NCBI RefSeq assembly: GCF_009193135.1
Contig: NZ_VUKC01000006.1
Span: forward strand, 124,001-188,000
DNA: 64,000 nt
Direction of reading: 5' to 3'
DNA from: Georgenia satyanarayanai
Lineage (GTDB): Bacteria > Actinomycetota > Actinomycetes > Actinomycetales > Actinomycetaceae
The notes below the pieces were generated by a model. That model was not told where the DNA came from, did no database searches, and saw nothing but the letters and a program-made list of their open reading frames with translations. Below, piece by piece: positions 25,878-34,348 of the stretch (position 1 is the stretch's first letter; every line of letters starts with the position of its first letter). The translations under genes were made by a program, and so were the position numbers.

Positions 25878-26373
25878 TACTTCCCCTCCTATCGGCGACA
25901 GGCGAACGGTCGAAAACTCTCGATGACGCCCCGTATCCGAGGGCATTCGCAGCCCCAGCGCTGCGGCCCATGTCCCTACTGCCAGGTAGTCCGGAGCCCG
26001 ACCGTAGCAATATTCAGTAGTGCCCGCTGCGCGGGCGCGTGCGCACAGGCTCGGAGTCGGAGCCGGCGCTCATGCTGTTCACGGAGGGTGCGTCTGCCGA
26101 GTCACCGGAACCCGTCCCGGTTGAGGAACCGTCATCGGTGAGCCGCCACGCTGGCCTGCGAGGACACTCGCTCTCGACCAGAGGGTTCCGCAAGGCCCGT
26201 CCGGTCGGGTTCCCGGTGATGGGGGCCTATGTGAGCCGCTAACAGGGTGCCAGGAGAACGCTGTAGGCGGCCCGCCCACGCAGAGGCGTCCTGGGCCGCC
26301 GTCACCTCGTCGGAGGAATGCAAGGCGGCGATCGCACACCTAGCCAGCGAGCACTGCCTGGAGGGTGTGGGAG
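25878..26373. other. Intergenic stretch without a convincing gene
   Basis: A 496-base interval separating the small-membrane-protein patch from the ArdC-like gene. A plus-strand frame from 26039 exists but has no ribosome binding site and a low-complexity product. It may contain the promoter for the operon 26374-32453. The only clear signal is GGAGGG at 26360-26365 serving the next gene. Confidence 0.35.
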
Positions 26374-27456
26374 ATGGGACGCTGGACCCAAGCGGACGCT
26401 GAGGCCGCGGCCGCGGCGCGCGACGCGAAGCTCGAGGAGGCGCACAAGCGCCTCGCCACCGCGGTCGACGCGATGGCCAGCGGTGACGGCTTCCGACGGG
26501 CAATCGAGTTTGCGGCGCGGTTCCGCACCCGCTCGTTCAACAACACGCTGTTGATCATGCTCCAGCACGCCGAGGCACACCGTGCAGGGCGGGTGCCGTC
26601 ACCGGAACCGGCATTCGTCGCCGGATATCAGCAGTGGCAGCACTTGGGCCGGCAGGTGATGAAGGGCCAGTCCGGTTACGTGATCGTGGCTCCGGTCACC
26701 GCGAAGTACGCCACCGACAACCCCGCGGGCGGGCCGTGGCGCTTGCTCGCCCGCGGTGAGCGGGCCGCTCCGGACGAGGTTGTGCGCGAGCGTCTCAGGG
26801 GCACTAAGCCCGTCTACGTGTGGGACGTGACCCAGACCGAGGGTGATCCGATCCCGCAACAGCCGATGCCACAGCTCCTGCGTGGCGCGGCACCCGAGGG
26901 GCTGTGGGACGGGTTGGCCGCACAGGTGGTCGGCGACGGGTACGCGCTGCTCCGAGCTCCGACGGCGGCCGGCATTGCGGGGGCGAACGGCCTGACCGAC
27001 TATCTGGCGAGGACCGTGACCGTTCGCGGCGATATGGACGACGCCGCACAGGTCAAGACGCTGGCGCACGAGCTGGGGCATGTACGACTCCACTCCCCCG
27101 ATGCGGCCGACGCGCGCGCGCACCGCGGCATTGTCGAGGTTGAGGCCGAGGCGGTCGCCCTGATGATCGGTGCCGCTCACGGCCTGGACACCTCGGAGTA
27201 CTCGGTGCCGTACGTGACGTCGTGGGCCGGCTCGGTGCCGGACAGGACCGTGTTCGACGTGGTCACGGCCACGGCGGAACGCGCCCGCAAGGCCGCGGCC
27301 GCGATCCTCGACGCGCTGGAAACCCACCAGATCAGCAACGGTGAGCCGCCCGGAATGGCCGCTCCCCACGCCCAGCGTGCCGCGCGTGAGCGCGAGACAT
27401 CCCGGCCTGCCAGACGGCGCGGGCCCAGCACACGATCGACGGTGGTGACCCGGTGA
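26374..27456 (+). CDS. ArdC-like antirestriction protein with zincin motif
   Basis: A 360-residue protein. The N-terminal ArdC-type ssDNA-binding domain is recognisable (residues about 45-130: FRTRSFNNTLLIMLQHA, FVAGYQQWQHLGRQVMKGQSGYVIVAPV). A C-terminal metallopeptidase-like domain carries HELGH (232-236) and a downstream Glu-rich helix (IVEVEAEAVALMIGAAHGLDTSEYSVPYVTSWA). ArdC proteins protect incoming single-stranded DNA from restriction. GGAGG lies nine bases before ATG 26374. It heads an operon with overlapping genes running to the coupling protein. Confidence 0.88.
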   Translation: MGRWTQADAEAAAAARDAKLEEAHKRLATAVDAMASGDGFRRAIEFAARFRTRSFNNTLLIMLQHAEAHRAGRVPSPEPAFVAGYQQWQHLGRQVMKGQSGYVIVAPVTAKYATDNPAGGPWRLLARGERAAPDEVVRERLRGTKPVYVWDVTQTEGDPIPQQPMPQLLRGAAPEGLWDGLAAQVVGDGYALLRAPTAAGIAGANGLTDYLARTVTVRGDMDDAAQVKTLAHELGHVRLHSPDAADARAHRGIVEVEAEAVALMIGAAHGLDTSEYSVPYVTSWAGSVPDRTVFDVVTATAERARKAAAAILDALETHQISNGEPPGMAAPHAQRAARERETSRPARRRGPSTRSTVVTR

Positions 27457-27989
27457 ACCGTAACGACCCACAGACCGAGCTGGCCAAGGTACGCATCGAC
27501 TACCAGCCGGACTGGGTCCCGGCGGTGACGGTGGCCGGCGAGCCGTACGAGCTGCCCGAGGCCCCGGTGCCGATCAATGTGCGCGACCCGCGGGACGTGG
27601 GCCGGCTGGTCGCGCTCGAGCTCGGGCAGGCCGTGCACGTGCTCGCGGTCAACCCCGAGGGCGGGGTATACACCCAGATCTGCGAGCCCGAGCCGTTCCC
27701 CAGCGCCCGCCCGGTCGTGGGCGCGGGCCCGGTTCCACGGTCGGAGGCCGTGCCCCTTGTCGAGGTCCCGTTTGGGATCGTCGGTCAGGGATTTCTGCCC
27801 GGTGAGCAGGTGTGCATCGCCGTCGTCGTCGCTGCGCGTGACGCCGACGCCGACGGTCGGGCCGCCCTGCCACTGCCAACTCCTCTCCTCGAGCGCCTCC
27901 CCTCGACGCTCGTGCTGCTCGGCCGCACCTCGGGCACCGTGGTGATCCACGACCCCGCTGCGGATGTGCTCGCGGGCGGTGTGGCGTGA
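27453..27989 (+). CDS. Hypothetical ICE protein, 178 aa
   Basis: A soluble protein (VRIDYQPDWVPAVTVAGEPYELPEAPVPINVRDPRDVGRLVALELGQAVHVLAVNPEGGVYTQICEPE) with alternating beta and loop character. GTG 27453 overlaps the ArdC stop, and its TGA overlaps the GTG of the coupling protein gene, so all three are translationally linked. No family recognised; an accessory to DNA delivery is the likely context. Confidence 0.7.
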   Translation: MNRNDPQTELAKVRIDYQPDWVPAVTVAGEPYELPEAPVPINVRDPRDVGRLVALELGQAVHVLAVNPEGGVYTQICEPEPFPSARPVVGAGPVPRSEAVPLVEVPFGIVGQGFLPGEQVCIAVVVAARDADADGRAALPLPTPLLERLPSTLVLLGRTSGTVVIHDPAADVLAGGVA

Positions 27990-29752
27990 GCGTCCCGTCC
28001 TCCCCCCGCGGCGGTGACGAGCTGACGAACCTCGGGCTCATCATGCTCCTCGCCGCGGTCGCGGGCGCCGTCCTTCTGCGGGTGGCCGGCACGGCCGCCG
28101 CATACATCACCGGCATCGACCCACCGACGTCAGGCCTCGCGGCGGGGATCAGGGTGCTCGGCTCCCCCCAGAACCCCGGCTCCGCCCTTGACGCACCCGG
28201 ATTGAACCCGGTCGTGTACTGGGCGGTGGTCGGGGTCCTGCTCATCGGCCTCGGCGCGGCGGCCCGGGGGGTGTGGCACCTGTCCCGCCGTGACACGACC
28301 CGGGTCTCGCGTGATCCGCACCGGCTCGTCGGAACCGCCACCCGCCGGGATGTCGACAAGGTGGCATCCACCAGGGCTTTGCTCGCCCGCTCTGGAACGC
28401 TGCGACCCTCGCATCCGAACCCCGCCCCGTCCGACGTCGGCTACCTGCTCGGTTCCTCCGCGGGGAGGGAGGTGTGGGCCTCGGTGGAAGACTCCGTCCT
28501 CGTGCTCGGCCCGCCCCGCTCCGGGAAGGGCCTGCACCTGGTCGTCAACGCGATCCTCGACGCGCCGGGGGCCGTCATCACCACCTCCACCCGCCCAGAC
28601 AACCTCACCGCCACCATGACGGCACGACAACGGCGCGGCCCGGTCGCCGTCTTCGATCCCCAGCACCTGGCCGAAGGACTACCGACAGGGCTGCGCTGGT
28701 CACCGGTGCGCGGGTGCGAGAACCCGCTCACGGCGATGATCCGCGCCACCGGGTTCAGCTCGGCCACCGGGCTGTCCACCGGCGGGGTCGAGTCCGGCGG
28801 GTTCTGGGAGGGCAAGACCCGCACCGCCCTGCAAGCCCTCCTGCACGCCGCCGCCCTGGGGCACTGCTCGCCACGTGACCTGTTCGCCTGGTCCCTGTCC
28901 CCCTCGGCCGCAGCCGACGCCGTCGCCATCTTGTCCTCCCAGCCCCACGCAGCACCCGGGTGGGCCGAGTCGCTGGAATCGACCATCCACTCCGACCCCC
29001 GCACCCGGGACTCGATCTGGATGGGCGTCTCCTTGGCACTGACGTGCCTGGCGGACCCGCGCGTCATGGACGCCGTCTCCCCCGGGCCCGGTGAGTCGTT
29101 CGACCCCGCCACATTCCTGCGCGACAACGGCACGATGTACCTGCTGTCCACCGGAGCCGGTGCCTCTGCGTCCTGGTCGCTCGTCGCCGCGTTCCTCGAG
29201 GACCTCGTCGAGACCGCCCGGACGCTAGCCGCCGCCTCACCAGGTGCCCGGCTGGACCCTCCACTGCTCCTCGCGCTCGACGAGATCGGCAACCTCTCCC
29301 CCTTGCCGTCCCTTCCCGTGCTCATGGCCGAAGGCGGCGGCACCGGGATCACCACCATGCCCGTCCTGCAGTCCCTGTCCCAAGCCCGCGCCAGGTGGGG
29401 TGACCACAACGCCGGAGCGATCTGGGACGCTTCCATCGTCAAAGTCGTCCTCGGCGGAGCCTCAGTCGCAAAGGACCTTCAGGACGTCTCCGCCCTCCTC
29501 GGTGAACGCGATGAGATCACCCACTCCACCTCCACCGGCGACCACGGTTCCCGCTCCGTCCAACGATCCGTGCGCCGCGTCCCGGTCATGCCACCCGAGG
29601 CCATCCGGATGCTGCCCTTCGGCACGGCCCTGGTGCTCCTGCGCTCCGCTCCCCCACTCGTCACCGATCTCCGCGCGTGGACCATGCGCCCGGACGCCAG
29701 AGAGCTCGTCGCCGAGCGGGCTGCGATCGAACTGACCCTGCGTCGGGCCTAG
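27986..29752 (+). CDS. Type IV coupling protein (VirD4/TraG family)
   Basis: A 588-residue membrane ATPase. Two N-terminal transmembrane helices (about residues 15-40 and 70-95) are followed by the NTPase core with Walker A LGPPRSGKGLHLV near residue 174 and Walker B PPLLLALDEIGNLSPLPSLPVLMAEGGGTGI near 430, with an all-alpha insertion between them. It ends in the TraG-like C-terminus (PPEAIRMLPFGTALVLLRSAPPLVTDLRAW). It links the relaxosome to the channel and drives DNA translocation. Start GTG 27986 overlaps the preceding stop. Confidence 0.92.
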   Translation: MSVPSSPRGGDELTNLGLIMLLAAVAGAVLLRVAGTAAAYITGIDPPTSGLAAGIRVLGSPQNPGSALDAPGLNPVVYWAVVGVLLIGLGAAARGVWHLSRRDTTRVSRDPHRLVGTATRRDVDKVASTRALLARSGTLRPSHPNPAPSDVGYLLGSSAGREVWASVEDSVLVLGPPRSGKGLHLVVNAILDAPGAVITTSTRPDNLTATMTARQRRGPVAVFDPQHLAEGLPTGLRWSPVRGCENPLTAMIRATGFSSATGLSTGGVESGGFWEGKTRTALQALLHAAALGHCSPRDLFAWSLSPSAAADAVAILSSQPHAAPGWAESLESTIHSDPRTRDSIWMGVSLALTCLADPRVMDAVSPGPGESFDPATFLRDNGTMYLLSTGAGASASWSLVAAFLEDLVETARTLAAASPGARLDPPLLLALDEIGNLSPLPSLPVLMAEGGGTGITTMPVLQSLSQARARWGDHNAGAIWDASIVKVVLGGASVAKDLQDVSALLGERDEITHSTSTGDHGSRSVQRSVRRVPVMPPEAIRMLPFGTALVLLRSAPPLVTDLRAWTMRPDARELVAERAAIELTLRRA

Positions 29753-29754
29753 CG

Positions 29755-30190
29755 TCAGCGGTGGAGAGCGTCGAGCAGAGAGGCGATGGCGAGTCGATCG
29801 TCACCGGGGCGACGGACGATCTTTCCTCGGCGGCTCTCGAAGGCGTCGAGCGTGACAATCACCAACGTGATCCCGTGCTGAGGGATGAGCTCGCGGCGAC
29901 GCTCGTCCTGCAGCGCCCGTTGCAGCCCGCGATGCACACCAGAGACGGTCAGCCGCTCCGGCTTATCGAAGAAGACCACCGCTTCGTCGTGCTGGCGCTC
30001 GTGGTACTCCACGACGAGGTCGAAGCCGGACCAGTACGCATCGACGGGTAGAGCGACCTGGCGCGCCGTCTTGGGCGACGCATCTCCCAGCAGCCAGGGG
30101 AAGCGGTGCTGGCGAAGCCCCCGTCACGCCGAGCACTGCATCACACAGGTCGATCACATAGTGCTCATCGCTGCATGCTCGTGAGGCCAC
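29755..30190 (-). pseudogene. Frameshifted PD-(D/E)XK-like nuclease gene
   Basis: The minus-strand frame 29755-30123 encodes GLRQHRFPWLLGD, then PVDAYWSGFDLVVEYHERQHDEA and TVSGVHRGLQRALQDERRRELIPQHGITLV. The D...(V)EY..RQH pattern resembles the EYxGxQH core of small restriction-like nucleases. A TGA (30126-30124) interrupts this frame. The other frame supplies a plausible N-terminus (SDEHYVIDLCDAVLGVTG, possible GTG start 30190). The two frames would join if one G were removed from the five-G run at 30118-30122 (as read on the minus strand). Either a real inactivation or a sequencing error. Nuclease assignment is inference. Confidence 0.55.
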
Positions 30191-30211
30191 GACTCCACGT
30201 GAGGAGGGGCC

Positions 30212-30811
30212 GTGTCGAACGTCGCGCACCTGCTTGTTGACGCGGTCGCTCGGACAGAGGGCGCCGCCCGACATGAGGACCGGTGCATGATGACCATCCC
30301 CGTGCAGCAGTCCCTGGCAGGGTTCATCGCCAGCGACGCGGACGTGTCGTTTACCGACGCCGGCACCACTCGAGTCCACTTCCGTGCCGGCGTTGAGCAC
30401 TGGCGCCGGGAGCAGGACGGGACCTTCACCAAGCTCGACAACTCGTTCCACGACCTCCTGATCTTCGGCAAGACCGCCGAACGGGCCGCGGCACGGTTCC
30501 GCAAGGGCGACCAGTTCATCGCCCACGGTTACGTCGACACCCGATCCGCCGAGCCGCCCGCCCGGCCTGTCGAGCGCGAGGTGTTCGTCGCCCGCAAGAT
30601 CGGGCACGACCTCGCCCGGACGGCCTACGACGTGGACCGCACCCCCGCCACCGCACGGCAAGATGCTCAGCATCTCGAGCAGGCCGCGGTCGGTGCGACG
30701 TCCCCGCAGAGCCGCGACGCACAGCGCGCGCCGACGACACCGCCACCGGGTGCGACGCATCCGAGCGCGCTGCGCCCCGGCACCTCGCCTGCCCCGGGGA
30801 TGGGGTTGTGA
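30212..30811 (+). CDS. ssb: Single-stranded DNA-binding protein
   Basis: A 199-residue SSB-type OB-fold protein. The fold spans about residues 28-135: QQSLAGFIASDADVSFTDAGTTRVHFRAGVEHWRREQDGTFTKLDNSFHDLLIFGKTAERAAARFRKGDQFIAHGYV. An N-terminal extension of about 26 residues precedes the fold, and in-frame ATGs at 30287 and 30290 could be the real start. GAGGAGGGG supports GTG 30212. The C-terminus ends PAPGMGL, not the acidic DDDIPF-type tip of housekeeping SSB. It probably coats transferred ICE strands. Confidence 0.88.
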   Translation: MSNVAHLLVDAVARTEGAARHEDRCMMTIPVQQSLAGFIASDADVSFTDAGTTRVHFRAGVEHWRREQDGTFTKLDNSFHDLLIFGKTAERAAARFRKGDQFIAHGYVDTRSAEPPARPVEREVFVARKIGHDLARTAYDVDRTPATARQDAQHLEQAAVGATSPQSRDAQRAPTTPPPGATHPSALRPGTSPAPGMGL

Positions 30812-31440
30812 TCATGGAGGGCGAGGTGCCCTGGGAGTTCGATACCGAGCCGCTCGACGGGCCTGGAGTGACCGTCCCTGAGGGGCCGCTCGCGGTATTC
30901 GAGGCCGGGCTCACCGATGGCCTCGACCGCCTCGGCGGCTCGGGTGTTCGGGACGGCCCGGTCGAGCCCGTCGACTGGCCGACGCTGACCGCGGCCGAGG
31001 CCGAGGCGCAGTGGCGGGCGTTGGACCAGTTCGTCAGCTGGCTGCGCACTACCTACGGGCTGCCACCGACCGTGGTCCCGCCACTGTGGCACCGCCATCC
31101 CGAGCTGGTGGAGGAGCTCTCCGCCCTCCACACCCACCGGCTGGCGTGCTACGAACCCGGCAGCTCCGGCTCAGGACCGCTCGCCTGGCACGCCGATTTC
31201 GCCGACGCCCGCGAACGCCTGCGCGAGTGGGTCGCCACCTCCGGCACCCGCCTAGACCGCGACCGGCCTACCCGCGCCACCTCCTGGCCCGGCGAGCCCG
31301 CCGTGGCCCCGGCCGAGGAGAAGTCCATCACCGACCGGCAGGCCGACTTCGCGGCATTCGTCGCCGCCGACCTCGACTCCCGCCGCGCCACCAGGGCAGG
31401 CGCCGCGGCCCGCACCGGCGAGCAAAGGCGAGGTGTGTGA
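30808..31440 (+). CDS. DUF4913-like hypothetical protein
   Basis: A 210-residue protein. The central block LTAAEAEAQWRALDQFVSWLRTTYGLPPTVVPPLWHRHPELVEELSALHTHRLACYEPGSSGSGPLAWHADFADARERLREWVA matches the DUF4913 pattern of actinobacterial mobile elements: a helical W-rich core with PPLWHRHPELVEEL. Function is not known. GTG 30808 overlaps the ssb stop, and the stop overlaps ATG of the next gene, indicating one operon. Confidence 0.78.
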   Translation: MIMEGEVPWEFDTEPLDGPGVTVPEGPLAVFEAGLTDGLDRLGGSGVRDGPVEPVDWPTLTAAEAEAQWRALDQFVSWLRTTYGLPPTVVPPLWHRHPELVEELSALHTHRLACYEPGSSGSGPLAWHADFADARERLREWVATSGTRLDRDRPTRATSWPGEPAVAPAEEKSITDRQADFAAFVAADLDSRRATRAGAAARTGEQRRGV

Positions 31441-32453
31441 TGACCGGGGCCCCCTACCGCGACGACGCGAACGACCCGCACGCCCTGCGCCTGGAAGCTG
31501 ACCACCTCGCACTCCAGGACCACAGCACGACCTCCGCCCAGCCCGCGCACCGCATTATCGCGACCCACCTGTGGACCATGCTCCGCGATCTGGGCTTTAC
31601 CGAGGGCCGGGTGCTGGCCCTCGGTGACGACGCCGCGACCTTCATCGGGCTGCCGCACACCGACGGCTCCTCGCCCGCGTCCGTGGTCGCGGACATCACC
31701 GATACCCACACCCCGAGCACTCAGTTCCTGGTGCAGCTGCGGCCCCCGAAGGCGCACGACAGGTTCGACGTCGTGATGGCGTCCCTGCCCTACAACGACG
31801 TGCGTCTCCAACACCCCGGGCACGTCATCGTACGGCGCACCGTCCAAGCCCAGCTCGCCCTCACTCTGGCAACACTCACCCGCTCCGGCGGGTACACAAT
31901 CCTCCTCGCCTCCCACGACCTGATGGACCAACCGTTCCCCGAAGCGCGCCGCCACCTGCACCTGGTCGCCGACCTGCTCGGCGCGGTCCGCCTCCCGGCC
32001 GGCGCCCACCGCAGGCTCCCCGGCCTGGACTCGCCCACCGACCTGCTTGTCCTAAGGCACCGGCCCGACGGTCAAAGCACACGGTCGCAGGACTTCGAGA
32101 ACACCACCACCATCCACGTCGATGACCGCGACGTGGAGATCAACACCTACTTCGAGAACAACATCGGCCAGGTCCTCGGCACGGTCGGCGCCGACCCCCT
32201 AGCCTGGGGACCCGCCGCCGTCACCGTCTCCAGCACACCCGACCGACTCGACCGCGACCTGGCGCAAGCGCTCAGCAACGTCACTGCCGAAGCACTCCGC
32301 GCCGGTCTGGCCGACACGCCAGACACCACCCATCGTGGACCCCAGCGGCCGCCTTTCGGCGAGATCGTCCGCCCGGGCGACCGCCCGGCGCCGGCCACCC
32401 CGCCACGCCCTCACCTCCGCCACGTCCACGGCCACACCGGGCTCGACCGATGA
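31440..32453 (+). CDS. Degenerate N6-adenine methylase-like protein
   Basis: A 337-residue protein resembling the methylase part of the large DarB/N12-class helicase-methylase proteins of mobile elements: HRIIATHLWTMLRDLGF, then FDVVMASLPYNDVRL where the catalytic NPPY is replaced by ASLPYN, then GGYTILLASHDLMDQPF, GAVRLPAGAHRR and VEINTYFENNIGQVLGTVG. The helicase half is absent. Loss of N and the first P of NPPY suggests no methylation, so it may be a DNA-binding relic or decoy (inference). ATG 31440 overlaps the preceding stop. Confidence 0.65.
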   Translation: MTGAPYRDDANDPHALRLEADHLALQDHSTTSAQPAHRIIATHLWTMLRDLGFTEGRVLALGDDAATFIGLPHTDGSSPASVVADITDTHTPSTQFLVQLRPPKAHDRFDVVMASLPYNDVRLQHPGHVIVRRTVQAQLALTLATLTRSGGYTILLASHDLMDQPFPEARRHLHLVADLLGAVRLPAGAHRRLPGLDSPTDLLVLRHRPDGQSTRSQDFENTTTIHVDDRDVEINTYFENNIGQVLGTVGADPLAWGPAAVTVSSTPDRLDRDLAQALSNVTAEALRAGLADTPDTTHRGPQRPPFGEIVRPGDRPAPATPPRPHLRHVHGHTGLDR

Positions 32454-32586
32454 CCGTCGAGGACACGCGACAAGGTTCCGCCGGGTGCGGGGGCCTCCTC
32501 TACGTCCTGCGTGCGACCTTCCTTCAGCGCCCGGGCTGGGCACCGGCCCCCGACGAGAATCCCGACCCGTAGAGGAGATGTGCAAC

Positions 32587-32814
32587 ATGCGGTCCTCAAA
32601 GACCACCACTGTCCGGAACACTGTGGTTTCAGCCAACCTCGTCTCGTTGGCAGTCGCCGCCGAACACATCGGCGTCCACCCGAAGACGCTGCGCCGGCGC
32701 ATTGCCGATGGCACTCTCACCGGGTATCGCATTGGCCGGATGGTCCGGGTCGACCTCGACGAGGTCGACCGGTGCCTGATAACGACCATCACCACGACGC
32801 GGACCGTTGCCTGA
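32587..32814 (+). CDS. Excisionase-like MerR/AlpA-type HTH protein
   Basis: A 75-residue winged-helix protein: LVSLAVAAEHIGVHPKTLRRRIADGTLTGYRIGRMVRVDLDEVDRCL, residues about 18-62, the standard excisionase HTH. AGAGGAG is nine bases before ATG 32587; ATG 32578 overlaps the ribosome binding site, so it is rejected. It is encoded close to and convergent with the integrase gene; small HTH proteins in this position act as recombination directionality factors, converting the integrase to excision. Confidence 0.85.
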   Translation: MRSSKTTTVRNTVVSANLVSLAVAAEHIGVHPKTLRRRIADGTLTGYRIGRMVRVDLDEVDRCLITTITTTRTVA

Positions 32815-32846
32815 GAGTGGGCGACACTGGTCGTTGCGGGATTCCT

Positions 32847-32989
32847 GTGGGCCTACGGACGCGGCCCGTAGGCCCATGCGGCCATCGGGCTCCGGCATCG
32901 GTCCTGGCCACGTGCCGCGTCACCGGCCGTCATTTGGCCATCGGAGCCCGACGCCGTGGGCCTACGCCTGTCGAAACTGTGGGCCTCCG
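32847..32989. repeat. GTGGGCCT repeats between xis-like gene and integrase
   Basis: GTGGGCCTACG at 32847-32857 and 32956-32966, GTGGGCCTCCG at 32979-32989, and the inverted CGTAGGCCCA at 32867-32876. The first copy and the inverted copy form a perfect 10-bp inverted repeat (32848-32857 and 32867-32876) with a nine-base spacer, which could also be a hairpin between the convergent genes. The same core recurs on the other side of the integrase gene. Confidence 0.7.
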
Positions 32990-33004
32990 GACGAGCCGTG
33001 GAGC

Positions 33005-34222
33005 TCACTCGGATCGTTTCTCACCGGTGGCGTTCGGTTGGGAGTTCTTCCTGCCATGAGGCGCGTGCGCCTTCTTCTTCGGCGCCGTCAGGTCGATCGG
33101 CACCAAGATGAAGTCATCCAGCGCGTCGGCGATGTGAGCGTCGCGCGCCGCGGCGGCCGTCTGGTACTTCATGGCCGCGTTGGGTGTGGTGTGCCCCAGT
33201 CGCGCCTGCAGCTCCGCGATCGTCGCCCCGGTGCGTGCCGCCTGCGTCGCTGCGGTCGCACGTAGGTCGTGGATGCGCAGGTCCGGCCGGCCGATCGCCC
33301 GTCGCGCCTCATCCCACACCTGGTGAAGCACTGACTGAGAGATCGGCGTGCCCACGTGGGAAGGGAAGACCAGCCCGTCGGGACCGGCCTGGGAGAACGT
33401 GACCATGTGTGTCGCGAGGACGTTCGTCACCGAGGCCGGCAGGTGAACGATCCGCGCACCCGCCTCGGTCTTGACCGCCCGCACGACCTTGCCCTGGCCG
33501 CGCAGGTTCTGAATCTGCTCATCGACGACGACCCTGCGGCCGACGAGGTCGATGTTTCGGCGACGGAGGTTGCGGAACTCTCCGGATCGCAGGCCCGACC
33601 AGGCCGCCAGGAGAATCATGGCCCGATACCGCTCGTCGAGGTGAAGCAGCGCCTCGGCGATCTGCTCAGGGGTGGCGATGGTCTTCTTCGACCTGCGCGG
33701 CGCCTCGGAGGCACCACGGATCGTGCACGGGTTGTGGTCCACGAGCCGGTCGCGCACCGCGGCGTTGAAGACCGAGGACAGCAACCCGTATGCGCGCGCG
33801 GTCATCGTCTTGCCGGTCTGGCGCTGCAGCCTCGTGTACCAGGAGGTGATGTCGCGGGCGGAGATCGCCCTCAGCGACTTCCTGCCGAGCTCGTCGTTGG
33901 CGAGGAACCGCTCCACGTAGCTCTCATACTCCTCGCGGGTGCGAGGGGCGAGACTGCGAACGCTCAGGTTGGCCGCGATGTACTCGTTAAGGGTCACCGT
34001 GACACGCGCCACCCGCTGGTCGGGCGGGAGCCACTCCCCACGTGCGATGAGCGCCTCCTCCGAGCGCAACCATGCCTCGGCGTCGATCTTGGTCGTGAAG
34101 GTCTGGTGGTACCGGGCTTCGTCCGGCCCGAAGTACCGCGCCCGCCATCCGGTCGTCTTGCCGGTCCTCGCGTTCTTGCGACGTTCGGTGTTGCCGAACC
34201 CTCGCCTGCTTCCTGTTGCCAT
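33005..34222 (-). CDS. Tyrosine recombinase (ICE integrase)
   Basis: A 405-residue integrase with an N-terminal arm-binding-like segment (KTTGWRARYFGPDEARYHQTFTTKIDAEAWL), a SAM-like core-binding domain (about 70-160: LNEYIAANLSVRSLAPRTREEYESYVERFL) and the catalytic domain. Catalytic residues visible are R212 in SGLRSGEF, K251 area, H318-x-x-R321 in IHDLR, H344 in LGH and Y353 in MKYQT. ATG 34222 is chosen because its GGAGG ribosome binding site lies within the longer GTG 34240 frame. It probably recombines att in the adjacent tRNA-Val(GAC). Confidence 0.93.
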   Translation of the reverse strand: MATGSRRGFGNTERRKNARTGKTTGWRARYFGPDEARYHQTFTTKIDAEAWLRSEEALIARGEWLPPDQRVARVTVTLNEYIAANLSVRSLAPRTREEYESYVERFLANDELGRKSLRAISARDITSWYTRLQRQTGKTMTARAYGLLSSVFNAAVRDRLVDHNPCTIRGASEAPRRSKKTIATPEQIAEALLHLDERYRAMILLAAWSGLRSGEFRNLRRRNIDLVGRRVVVDEQIQNLRGQGKVVRAVKTEAGARIVHLPASVTNVLATHMVTFSQAGPDGLVFPSHVGTPISQSVLHQVWDEARRAIGRPDLRIHDLRATAATQAARTGATIAELQARLGHTTPNAAMKYQTAAAARDAHIADALDDFILVPIDLTAPKKKAHAPHGRKNSQPNATGEKRSE

Positions 34223-34268
34223 CGGCTTCTCGCCTCCCACGGGCTAGGTGTCTGTCGATCACCAGTCC

Positions 34269-34300
34269 GTGGGCCTCTGGTGGGCCTCCAGGAGGCCCAC
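34269..34300. repeat. GTGGGCCT repeats between integrase and tRNA (att region)
   Basis: GTGGGCCTC at 34269-34277 is followed 11 bases on by a 21-bp near-palindrome at 34280-34300 (GTGGGCCTCC, central A, GGAGGCCCAC). It lies between the integrase start and the tRNA-Val(GAC) 3' end, where arm-type integrase or excisionase sites would be expected. The same GTGGGCCT core occurs beyond the integrase stop (32847-32989). Confidence 0.65.
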
Positions 34301-34348
34301 AGGGGGCATTCGGGTCCTCTCGTGTCCATCTGGTGCGGACACAAGAAG

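Noticed and set aside
26039-26242. Plus-strand 67-codon frame before the ArdC-like gene
   Set aside because: No ribosome binding site, low-complexity composition, and no resemblance to the surrounding small membrane proteins.
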